A stretch of DNA of 38,983 nt from Pseudomonadota bacterium (GTDB lineage: Bacteria; Oederibacteriota; Muellerivitia; Muellerivitales; Muellerivitaceae). The notes beneath the pieces are model-generated. The model had not been told where the DNA came from, searched no databases, and saw only the letters and a program-made list of their open reading frames with translations. The stretch lies in assembly GCA_021324075.1 (NCBI GenBank), contig JAJPJW010000100.1, forward strand, positions 1 to 38,983, in the 5' to 3' direction. Shown piece by piece: positions 32,989 through 38,983 of this stretch (position 1 is its first letter; each line of letters opens with the position of its first letter). Made by a program: the position numbers and the translations under genes.

Positions 32989-33258
32989 ATGTCCAAAAAA
33001 GTAACCCTCCAAAACAAACCGGGCCTTCCCGGCTGGGCCCTGACCGACCTGGTTTATATCGCCCGGGAGTTCCACTGCCATATCAGCATCCACGACGATG
33101 AAATCAAGATCGACGGGAAGAAACTGCTGGAAGTCCTCTCCCTGGTCCGGCCCGACTTATCGAAGGTGGAAGTGGGCTTCCACGGGGTCGATGAAGCGGA
33201 AGCGGAAAAGACCATCCGGGATTCCAGCCTGGGCCGGTTCATCGCGGCAAACCCCTAG
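32989..33258 (+). CDS. HPr-like protein lacking the phosphorylation histidine
   Basis: An 89-residue protein, the normal HPr length. It aligns with HPr throughout: KVTLQNKPGLPGWALTDLVYIAREFHCHISIHDDEIKIDGKKLLEVLSL corresponds to the usual VTI...GLHARPAAxLVxxAxxFxxxIxI...GKSIMGVMxL, and GVDEAEAEKTI matches the last helix. The active-site GLHARPA is replaced by GLPGWAL: the phospho-accepting His is Pro and the catalytic Arg is Trp. It therefore cannot be phosphorylated by enzyme I at that site and may be a regulatory or binding version. The second HPr-like gene lies 355 bp downstream. The start is supported by GAGG about 9 nt upstream. No PTS enzyme I or EII gene is in the window. Confidence 0.8.
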   Translation: MSKKVTLQNKPGLPGWALTDLVYIAREFHCHISIHDDEIKIDGKKLLEVLSLVRPDLSKVEVGFHGVDEAEAEKTIRDSSLGRFIAANP

Positions 33259-33333
33259 GCCTCGGGCCTGAAGTGGCCCCGGAGCCGGAACGGCCCGGAA
33301 GATGGAACGACCAGGACTAAAAGGAGGTGTTTC

Positions 33334-33516
33334 ATGGATTGCGGACAAGTCGCCAAGAACTATAGGGCCTACCTTCTCGGGAAATTGCCGCCGCAGGAAA
33401 GGGAGGCCGTCGCCGACCATATCCAGGACTGCGCCGATTGTTTCGTGATGGACCGGAATGAAAACGGGCCTCACCTTCTGGAGCCTTCGGCACGGAAATG
33501 GGACGGGAAAGAATAA
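33334..33516 (+). CDS. Small zinc-finger (anti-sigma zf-HC2-like) protein
   Basis: A 60-residue protein that begins MDCGQVAKNYRAYLLGKLPPQE and continues REAVADHIQDCADC. The spacing Cys...H-x3-C-x2-C, together with the surrounding helices, matches the zinc-binding domain of anti-sigma factors (zf-HC2). Unlike typical anti-sigma factors it has no transmembrane part and no sigma-factor gene beside it. It may bind a sigma factor encoded elsewhere, or act with the two HPr-like genes on either side. A strong AAGGAGG lies 8 nt before the ATG. Confidence 0.75.
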   Translation: MDCGQVAKNYRAYLLGKLPPQEREAVADHIQDCADCFVMDRNENGPHLLEPSARKWDGKE

Positions 33517-33612
33517 AAGGGGACTGGACGGCGGCTTCCTTTGACAAGGGAAAACCGCCGCCCGGCTTGTTGCCGGCGGGGAAAAGGGCTGGTTGATTCC
33601 AAAAGGGGCCGC

Positions 33613-33879
33613 ATGGAAATCTTCGAGAAAATCGTCGTCCAAAGCCCTGAGATCCTCCATTTGAGGTCCGCGGCAAAACTCGTCCTTTTGGTGAGCCGCT
33701 ACAAATGCGAGGTGACGGTCCAAAGAGGGACCAGGTGCGTGAACGCCAAGAGCATCATCGGACTGGTTACGCTTGGAGTGGAGGAGGGAACCCAGTTGAT
33801 ATTCGCCTTCCAGGGCGACGATGCCCGGGAGGCCTGCCTCGACGTCCAGGAATTCTTCCAACCCGGGCTGTTCGAGTAG
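33613..33879 (+). CDS. HPr-like protein retaining the active-site His-Arg
   Basis: An 88-residue HPr-like protein from ATG 33613 (AAGGGG just upstream); the longer frame to 33541 is Arg/Cys-rich and unlike the family. The active-site segment reads ILHLRSAAKLVLLVSRYKCEVTV, which keeps the phospho-accepting His and the nearby Arg of GLHARPAA, with Ser in place of Pro. The second half, NAKSIIGLVTLGVEEGTQLIFAFQGDDAREACLDVQEFF, matches the regulatory-serine helix region (AKSIIGL) and the last helix. It can plausibly be phosphorylated. Together with the His-less homologue at 32989 it forms an unusual active/inactive pair around a zinc-finger gene. Confidence 0.82.
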   Translation: MEIFEKIVVQSPEILHLRSAAKLVLLVSRYKCEVTVQRGTRCVNAKSIIGLVTLGVEEGTQLIFAFQGDDAREACLDVQEFFQPGLFE

Positions 33880-34030
33880 CGCGTGGCCGGTTTTTCCACG
33901 GCACGGATGACTGATCCAACCCCGCCGCAAGCGGGGAAATTGGAGGCGGCAGCGTGAAACGAGGCGGAGGCCCGCCCGGCCCAAGGGCGGCACTTCCCCT
34001 GCCGTTTAATCAAATCAATAAGGAGTGGTT

Positions 34031-34228
34031 ATGAAAAAGTTGATCCTTTCGATGGGGGCGGTTTTCTTACTGGCGGCGGTATCGGGCCCGGCTTGGGCCG
34101 ACGATGCCATGGCCGTCAAGACGCCTGTCGTCAAGACGATGAAACACAAAGCGAAGCAAAAGAAGAAAAAGATGAAGAGGGGGAAGAAGGCCGCGGAGCC
34201 CAGCGCCACGCCGACGGCCGCCAAGTAA
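34031..34228 (+). CDS. Small exported Lys-rich peptide
   Basis: A 65-residue protein with a good signal peptide (MKKLILSMGAVFLLAAVSG, cleavage near AWA-DD). It is followed by a strongly basic stretch (KHKAKQKKKKMKRGKK) and an Ala/Thr/Pro end. AGGAG lies 5 nt before ATG 34031, which is why I prefer it to the GTG at 34025. Small exported Lys/Ala-rich proteins are frequent in Gram-negative bacteria and usually have no assigned role; binding to nucleic acid, lipopolysaccharide or peptidoglycan is possible. Confidence 0.65.
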   Translation: MKKLILSMGAVFLLAAVSGPAWADDAMAVKTPVVKTMKHKAKQKKKKMKRGKKAAEPSATPTAAK

Positions 34229-34238
34229 AGCGTTGCCC

Positions 34239-34323
34239 GGGTCCCGGGGTTTCCCGGGGAACCCGCCTGGAAACGGGTCCTGCCGGTTTCCAGACGGGTT
34301 CGGGGCCGGTTCCCGAAACCGGC
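34239..34323 (+). other. Three consecutive hairpins upstream of the NYN gene
   Basis: GGGTCCCGGG with CCCGGG-GA-ACCC (34239-34264), CTGGAAAC with GTTTCCAG (34267-34293) and GCCGGTT with AACCGGC (34305-34323) fold into three adjacent stem-loops. The last ends 33 bp before the NYN start. None is followed by a T-run. A structured leader or an intercistronic processing region is possible. Confidence 0.45.
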
Positions 34324-34356
34324 GGTGCGGTTATAAAGAAGAAAGGAATTTTACTT

Positions 34357-34956
34357 ATGGAACGAGTATTCGTCTTCATTGACGGAAGGGGTTTTTATTT
34401 CGCCCTCAAACGCAACAACCGGGTGGCGAGGGTGGATTACCACCAGTTGAGCCTCGCCCTGGCCGGGCCCGACCGGAGGCTCGTCCGCACCTATTACTAC
34501 GACGCCGCCTGCGATAAAAATGCCTCCTCCGACAGGGCCAAGAACCAAATGTCGTTCCTGGATTCGATGGTCCGGACCTTCTATTTAGAACTTCGCCTGG
34601 GCCGCCTCGTCCCGATAAGCGACAGGAACGTCATGGAAAGGGGGACGGGCGTTTTATTCGCCTCCGACCTGGTGTATCACGCGGCCCGTAAGGCCTTTGA
34701 CACGGCCATTGTGGTGACGGAGGACGGGGATTATTCCATGGTTTTGGAACGGGTCAAGGCACTGGGCCGGCACGTCGAGGCCGCCAGCTTCAACGACGGC
34801 CAAAGCCGGGAGCTTAACCGGGTGGCCGACGTGCAGATCCCCTTGGACCTGGTCTTGGACAAATACTCTTCCAGGATTTTTCCCCCGGGCGGGGAGGACG
34901 ACCGCAGGAGCATGACGGACCGCGTGGGAGGGGTCTCGAAGTCTTCCGCGAAGTAG
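34357..34956 (+). CDS. NYN-domain (LabA/DUF88-like) putative ribonuclease
   Basis: A 199-residue protein of the NYN/PIN-like superfamily. The first acidic motif is FVFIDGRGFYFALKR (D9), the second region YYYDAACDKN, and the third IVVTEDGDYSMVLERVKALGRHVEAAS, in which the two Asp residues after TE match the usual SGDSDF motif. These are metal-dependent RNase-fold residues; LabA-type proteins are thought to act on RNA. Start ATG 34357 has AAGGA 10 nt upstream. The C-terminal 30 residues are polar and probably disordered. It follows a structured intergenic region. The target is unknown. Confidence 0.87.
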   Translation: MERVFVFIDGRGFYFALKRNNRVARVDYHQLSLALAGPDRRLVRTYYYDAACDKNASSDRAKNQMSFLDSMVRTFYLELRLGRLVPISDRNVMERGTGVLFASDLVYHAARKAFDTAIVVTEDGDYSMVLERVKALGRHVEAASFNDGQSRELNRVADVQIPLDLVLDKYSSRIFPPGGEDDRRSMTDRVGGVSKSSAK

Positions 34957-35049
34957 GCCCGATCCCGGTTTTTGGGGGAAAACGGGGGGTGGGAACCTTG
35001 ATTGTATCGGATAGGTTATTAAGAATCGTGCCGAAGGGAAAACTTTAGA

Positions 35050-36201
35050 ATGAACAGCCGTTTGCGAATCGTTCAGGCCGTTTCCTCCCTTGGGGAAGGG
35101 GGGATGGAATGGGTGCCGTTGATGCTGGCCCCCGGCCTGCGGGAAAAGGACCAGGAAGTTTCGGTTTGGGCGGACCCGGATTCGTTTTTGGGGCGGAAGA
35201 CGGCGGAGCGGGGGTTTTCCCCCAAGCCGTTCCGCTTCAGCGGGTATTTCCACCCTTCCAGCATTTGGAAGGTCCGCCAGGCATTGCGGAAAGACCCGCC
35301 GGACCTCATCCACCTCCACCACTCAAGGGATTTGTCGACGGTCGTGCCCGCCCTGGCCTTGGAAGGCTGGAAGGGGCCCCTGGTTCTCTCCAAGCACGTC
35401 GCATCCTCCATCCTGAAAAAGGATTTCCTGCACCGTTGGCTTTACCGGCGGGTAGACCTGCTTTTGGCCTGTTCCGATTTCATCCGGCGGAACGTGATCG
35501 AGACTTGCCCCATCGATCCGGGAAAGGTTCGGACGGCCTTTGCCCCGGTGGACACCCGGCGTTTCCGGGCCGATCCGGACGCCCGCAAGCGGAAAAGGAA
35601 AGCCTGGGGTTGGGAGGGCCGGGAGGTCATCGGCATGGTGGCCCGGATCACGCCCGGGAAGGGCCATGAGCTTTTTTTGGAGGTCGCCGCCAGGCTCTTG
35701 GCGGAAAGGCCAGGGGCGTGCTTCAGGATCGCGGGCCATTATTCACCGGATGAGGAATGGTTTCACGACCGCCTCATGGCCTTGAGGAGGCGGTTGGGAC
35801 TGGAGAAGTCCGTTGTCTATGAAGGAAGGGTGGAAGAGGTCCAGGAGTTTCTGTCGGGGCTGGACGTTGTTGTCCACATGGCCAGGGCCGAATCCTTTGG
35901 CATGTCGGTGGCGGAGGCCCTTGCCTGCGGCCGCCCGGTCATTGTCCGGCGAGGTGGGGGTATCGCGGAGATACTGGAAGGGAAGGGCAACAAAGCTTGC
36001 GCCGGGATCGTCCTGGACACGGACGATCCCGGCGAATGGGCCCGGGTTCTTGCGCGGGTTTTGAAATCGAAGCCCTTGGCGGCCCGGTTTCGCCGGGAGA
36101 GCCGCCCAACGGCCTCGCGCTTCAGCCTGGGCTCCTGGGTGGACCTGCACCTTCGCTGGTACCGCCAACTCCTGGAGGCCAAAAGGCAGCCGGCTGGTTG
36201 A
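35050..36201 (+). CDS. GT4-family glycosyltransferase
   Basis: A 383-residue glycosyltransferase of the GT-B fold, family 4. The N-terminal domain begins IVQAVSSLGEGGMEWVPLMLA with the acceptor-side glycine loop and includes PDLIHLHHSRD. The C-terminal donor domain has IGMVARITPGKGHELFLEVAARL, YEGRVEEVQEFLSGLDVVVHMARAESFGMSVAEALACGRPVI and GGIAEIL; the E-x7-E element is ESFGMSVAE. Such enzymes use nucleotide-sugar donors to build lipopolysaccharide, capsule or glycolipids. It stands alone here, so the acceptor is not known. The ribosome binding site is weak (AGGGAA about 12 nt upstream). Confidence 0.9.
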   Translation: MNSRLRIVQAVSSLGEGGMEWVPLMLAPGLREKDQEVSVWADPDSFLGRKTAERGFSPKPFRFSGYFHPSSIWKVRQALRKDPPDLIHLHHSRDLSTVVPALALEGWKGPLVLSKHVASSILKKDFLHRWLYRRVDLLLACSDFIRRNVIETCPIDPGKVRTAFAPVDTRRFRADPDARKRKRKAWGWEGREVIGMVARITPGKGHELFLEVAARLLAERPGACFRIAGHYSPDEEWFHDRLMALRRRLGLEKSVVYEGRVEEVQEFLSGLDVVVHMARAESFGMSVAEALACGRPVIVRRGGGIAEILEGKGNKACAGIVLDTDDPGEWARVLARVLKSKPLAARFRRESRPTASRFSLGSWVDLHLRWYRQLLEAKRQPAG

Positions 36202-36466
36202 AATTTTCAAAGTCGGATCCGGCCCCCCGGGGCGGGGCTTGGACATGCGATCCCGGACCGCGGAAACCGTCCCGGTCAAGCCGGTCCCCGGTAAAATCCC
36301 CTTCCTCAGCTCCACCACTTGGTTCCCATCAACCGTCTCAATTGGGCCTTCTGGCGCAAGCCCGCCCAATCGCCCTCAGGGGGAAGGCGGGTTTCTGGAT
36401 TTCCATTAGACATTAATGAAACTTTTTCTATGGAATTTAGGTTGAAAAATGGCTTTAAATGCACAA

Positions 36467-36481
36467 TATTAAACCGGTTTC
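36467..36481 (+). promoter_or_regulatory. LacI-type operator overlapping the xylA promoter
   Basis: AAACCGGTTT (36471-36480) is a 10-bp palindrome with the central CG typical of LacI-family operators. It overlaps a TATTAA -10-like box; a TTGAAA -35-like box lies at 36442-36447. It is 34 bp upstream of xylA and probably the target of the LacI protein encoded two genes later. The rest of 36202-36514 holds no gene that I can see. Confidence 0.6.
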
Positions 36482-36514
36482 AGTAAATTCCCATGCCTGA
36501 AAGGAAGGTCTCTC

Positions 36515-37681
36515 ATGGCCAGTTTTAAACCCAAGAAGGAACACCGTTTCTCATTCGGTCTCTGGTGTACCGCCAACCGGGGCCGCGATCCCTTCGGCGA
36601 AGAAACCCGCTCCCGCCTGGACCCCCTGACCAACATCAAGGAATTGGGCAAGCGCAACGTCTACGGCTTCAACTTCCACGACGACGACTTGATCCCCTTC
36701 GGTGCCAACCTCCAACTGCGCAACAAGATCATCAAGGGCACCAAGCAGATCATGAGGGACTACAACATCGTCTGCTCCATGGCCACCACCAACCTCTTCT
36801 ACCACCGCGTCTTCAAGGACGGCGCCTTCACCAGCCACGACCCAAGGGTGCGGGCCTTCGCCCTCCAGAAGGTGATGAAGAACATGGACCTGGGCGCGGA
36901 ACTGGGCGCCAAGACCTACGTCTTCTGGGGCGGCCGGGAAGGCACGGAAGTAGACGCTTCCAAGACCCCGGGCGAGGCCATCAAGCGCTACCGGGAATGC
37001 ATGAACTACCTGTGCAGCTACGCGCGGCACCAGGGCTACAACTACCGTTTCGCCATCGAACCCAAGCCCAACGAACCGAGAGGCGACATCTTTTTGGCCA
37101 CCACCGGGCACGTGCTTGCCTTCATCGAGACGCTGGATTACCCCGAGATGGTCGGGGTCAACCCGGAGATCGAGCATTCGCGCATGGCGGGACTCAACAC
37201 CTACCACGACTTCGGACAGGCCATGGAAGCGGGCAAGCTCTACCACGTGGACCTGGGCGCCCAGAAGCCCAACCGCTTCGACCAGGACCTTCGCTTTGGA
37301 AGCGAGGACATCAAGGAAACCTTCTTCGTGGTCAAGCTGCTGGAAGACAACAACTGGGCCGGGACGCGCAACTTCGACGAGCACCCCTACCGTAACGAGG
37401 ACGAGAAGGGCGTTTGGGACTTCGTGGAAGGCAGCATGAAAACCTACCTGATCCTCTGGGACAAGGTGAGGCAGTTCAACGCGGACAAGAAGATCCAGCA
37501 GATCCTCAAGGACATCCACGGCACCGACCCGGCTCTGGAGCACCTGATGGGCCGTTACACCCCCGAAGGTGCGTCCAAGTTGAGGGCGCAGTCCTTTGAC
37601 CCCATGGCGCTCTCCAAGAAGCGGCTTCCTTACGAGGAACTGGACCAGCGGTTGCAGGAATTGTTGATGGGCGTGGCCTAA
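36515..37681 (+). CDS. xylA: Xylose isomerase
   Basis: A 388-residue enzyme that converts D-xylose to D-xylulose (EC 5.3.1.5). Its length and the residue numbers match the short class I (Streptomyces-type) enzymes: the catalytic pair H55/D58 in NFHDDDLIPFG, WGGREG at 138-143, and the metal and proton-shuttle residues E182 and K184 in IEPKPNEPRGD. Further metal ligands follow in NPEIEHSRMAG and YHVDLGAQ. GGAAGG lies 8 nt before the ATG. The LacI gene starts 25 bp after its stop and is probably in the same operon, with a LacI-like operator upstream of xylA. It supplies the xylose-catabolic step that fits the hemicellulase genes at the other end of the window. Confidence 0.96.
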   Translation: MASFKPKKEHRFSFGLWCTANRGRDPFGEETRSRLDPLTNIKELGKRNVYGFNFHDDDLIPFGANLQLRNKIIKGTKQIMRDYNIVCSMATTNLFYHRVFKDGAFTSHDPRVRAFALQKVMKNMDLGAELGAKTYVFWGGREGTEVDASKTPGEAIKRYRECMNYLCSYARHQGYNYRFAIEPKPNEPRGDIFLATTGHVLAFIETLDYPEMVGVNPEIEHSRMAGLNTYHDFGQAMEAGKLYHVDLGAQKPNRFDQDLRFGSEDIKETFFVVKLLEDNNWAGTRNFDEHPYRNEDEKGVWDFVEGSMKTYLILWDKVRQFNADKKIQQILKDIHGTDPALEHLMGRYTPEGASKLRAQSFDPMALSKKRLPYEELDQRLQELLMGVA

Positions 37682-37706
37682 AAAACTTCGTTCCCCGGAG
37701 GGGAAA

Positions 37707-38699
37707 ATGGGCGTGACGATCCAGCAAATCGCGGAAAAGACCGGGGTATCCAAGGCCACGGTCTCGCGGGTTCTGAACGGCCTGGCGGTGAAATACGAGA
37801 CCGAGCAGAAGATCAAGGCCATGATGGAGAAGCTGCAGTACCGGCCCCACCGCTTCGCCCGGGGTCTGGCCAACCGGCAGACGGGGTTCTTGGGTGTGCT
37901 CACGCCTTCCATGGACCCCTTCGTGGCCGCGATCCTCGCGGGCATGGAGCAGGAGGCCCGGAAGTTCGGGAAACTGATCACCCTCGGGGTGATCCAGGAC
38001 GCGGCCGAGCCGGAAGAGGAAAGGGAAGTGGTGCGCACCATCACCGAACCCCCGGTAGTGGACGGCCTCCTTTATTTCCTCCCCACCCAAAACAGCGAAA
38101 ACCTGATCCGGAACCTTATCCGCAAGAAGTTCCCCCTGGTGATCCTCTGCGAAAGGCGCTTCGAGAACCTGGCCTCCTCGGTGGTGATCGACAACTTCGA
38201 CGGGGCCAAGCAGGCCACCAAGCACCTCATCCAGAAGGGCAATAAGCGCATCGGGTTCATCATGGGCCGGCCGGAATTGAGCGATTCCACGGAGCGGCTG
38301 GAGGGCTATAAACAAGCCCTGACCGAGGCCGGCCTTTCCTTTGACCCTTCCCTGGTCGTGCCCGGCATTTACACCGTGCAGTCGGGACTGGAGGCGGGGG
38401 CCAAGTTTCTTTCCATGGCCCATCCCCCCACGGCGGTTTTCGCCGCCAACGACGCCATGGCCGTCGGCCTTTTGAAGGCCCTGCACGAACGCAAAAAAGA
38501 GGGCTCCATGGCGGTGGTCGGCTTCGACGACATCGAAATGGCCTCGCTGGTGAGCCCCAGCCTGACGACCGTCAGCTACGACCTGCATGAGCTGGGCCGC
38601 CAAGCCATCCACAAGCTCATGCGGCTGGTGACGGGGGAGGAAAAGACCCGGTCGGTCCTGCAACTGAAGGCCAATTTGGTCACCCGCGAATCGGCTTAA
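37707..38699 (+). CDS. LacI-family transcriptional regulator
   Basis: A 330-residue repressor. The helix-turn-helix is VTIQQIAEKTGVSKATVSRVLNG (residues 3-25), and the hinge helix follows around YRPHRFARGLA (46-56). The periplasmic-binding-like sensor domain covers the rest: GFLGVLTPSMDPFVAAIL, FIMGRPELSDSTERLEGYKQAL, AVFAANDAMAVGLL and VVGFDDIEMASLVSPSLTTV. It is co-directional with and 25 bp from xylA. A palindromic CG-centred operator lies before xylA, so control of the xylose operon by a sugar ligand is likely. GGAGGGG lies 6 nt before the ATG. Confidence 0.93.
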   Translation: MGVTIQQIAEKTGVSKATVSRVLNGLAVKYETEQKIKAMMEKLQYRPHRFARGLANRQTGFLGVLTPSMDPFVAAILAGMEQEARKFGKLITLGVIQDAAEPEEEREVVRTITEPPVVDGLLYFLPTQNSENLIRNLIRKKFPLVILCERRFENLASSVVIDNFDGAKQATKHLIQKGNKRIGFIMGRPELSDSTERLEGYKQALTEAGLSFDPSLVVPGIYTVQSGLEAGAKFLSMAHPPTAVFAANDAMAVGLLKALHERKKEGSMAVVGFDDIEMASLVSPSLTTVSYDLHELGRQAIHKLMRLVTGEEKTRSVLQLKANLVTRESA

Positions 38700-38702
38700 A
38701 AC

Positions 38703-38737
38703 CAGTTCACAGTCCGCAGTCGATAGTTGGCAGGATA
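38703..38737 (+). repeat. Degenerate 7-bp repeat array (CAGTNNN), copy 2
   Basis: CAGTTCA, CAGTCCG, CAGTCGA, TAGTTGG, CAGGATA follow one another in strict 7-bp steps right after the LacI stop codon; CAGTTCA-CAGTC is shared with the array after the FKBP gene. Confidence 0.55.
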
Positions 38738-38801
38738 GGCAAAACAAAGGCAGTCGGAAGCCCACAACAAGAAAACTGCAAAGGCAAACGAAGGAGGAGA
38801 C

Positions 38802-38983
38802 ATGAAGTCCAAACTCTTGATAGCGCTTTTATCCATCCTGGTCCTGACGGCGGGCTGCGGGAAGAAACAGGACACGGTCCGTCTGGCCCAATTCCTCACC
38901 GACCCGGTTTTGATCACCAAGCTCAACAACGTGATCAAGGATATCGAAGCGAGGCATCCGGGACTGGTCATCCAGCTGGACAG
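38802..38983 (+). CDS. Extracellular solute-binding lipoprotein of an ABC transporter (3' truncated by window)
   Basis: The first 60 codons are present. A lipoprotein signal peptide ends LVLTAGC, with the lipid-modified Cys at residue 19, followed by GKKQDTVRLAQFLTDPV and then VIKDIEARHPGLVIQL. The pattern of an early strand followed by a helix ending in HPGI/LxV is that of family 1 sugar-binding proteins of ABC importers. An excellent AAGGAGGAGA lies 1 nt before the ATG context (spacing about 6 from the GGAGG core). It follows xylA and the LacI gene in the same direction, so uptake of xylose or a xylo-oligosaccharide is the likely role. The rest of the transporter lies outside the window. 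Confidence 0.8.
   Translation, partial: MKSKLLIALLSILVLTAGCGKKQDTVRLAQFLTDPVLITKLNNVIKDIEARHPGLVIQLD

Noticed and set aside
36551-38044. 497-codon open frame opposite xylA and the LacI gene
   Set aside because: Antisense shadow of two strongly supported genes; no family features and composition typical of reverse-complement frames in GC-rich DNA.

Overview
The window (about 39 kb, mostly GC-rich) looks like a chromosomal segment of an uncultured Gram-negative bacterium. An outer membrane is implied by a type V autotransporter, a predicted beta-barrel protein and several lipoproteins. Long Thr/Pro linkers followed by a FlgD-like/type IX-like C-terminal domain occur in two secreted proteins. 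I associate this habit with little-studied candidate phyla such as FCPU426, but that placement is a weak inference. Ribosome binding sites are ordinary AGGAG types. Two single-base frameshifts in otherwise intact large genes (near 5630 and 15070) suggest either recent mutations or consensus errors.

Layout. 1-7.4 kb is a plant-polysaccharide module: the end of an AraC-type regulator, a secreted GH42 beta-galactosidase, and a secreted GH74 xyloglucanase with a long Thr-rich linker and sorting-like C-terminus, frameshifted within the linker. A 64-bp near-identical repeat lies upstream of both enzyme genes. 7.4-13.3 kb is an accessory, more AT-rich island: a broken gene, a long nested palindrome, a G/T-skewed stretch, a multi-hairpin element, an ImmA/IrrE-PIN (DUF4411-like) toxin-antitoxin pair, an unknown gene, and a tyrosine recombinase that ends beside the 3' half of a tRNA with a CAU anticodon loop, i.e. 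an attachment site. A second, decayed tRNA-end copy lies at 14.75 kb. Between the two are an HxlR regulator with its operator, a four-helix membrane protein and a TfoX-N protein.

14.9-17.6 kb is a PatZ/Pka-like acyl-CoA synthetase-GNAT fusion. It converges, through a bidirectional terminator, on a three-gene minus-strand operon (lipoprotein, beta-barrel, FecR-domain protein). Then come a periplasmic FKBP, a Gly-rich autotransporter, an NHL-repeat secreted protein, a four-helix membrane protein with a BI-1/YccA protein, a class-C-like serine hydrolase and a SnoaL-like protein.

30.6-35 kb is a run of small genes, mostly unfamiliar: two paralogous Cys-anchored proteins on either side of a Gly/Trp-rich secreted protein, two HPr-like proteins (one with the phospho-histidine, one without it), a zinc-finger anti-sigma-like protein, a Lys-rich exported peptide and a NYN nuclease-like protein. 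This is the part of the window I would look at first for something undescribed. A GT4 glycosyltransferase follows. The window ends with xylA, a LacI-type regulator and the start of a solute-binding lipoprotein, with a LacI-like operator upstream of xylA. Together, GH74, GH42, xylose isomerase and a sugar-uptake lipoprotein suggest growth on xyloglucan or related hemicellulose.
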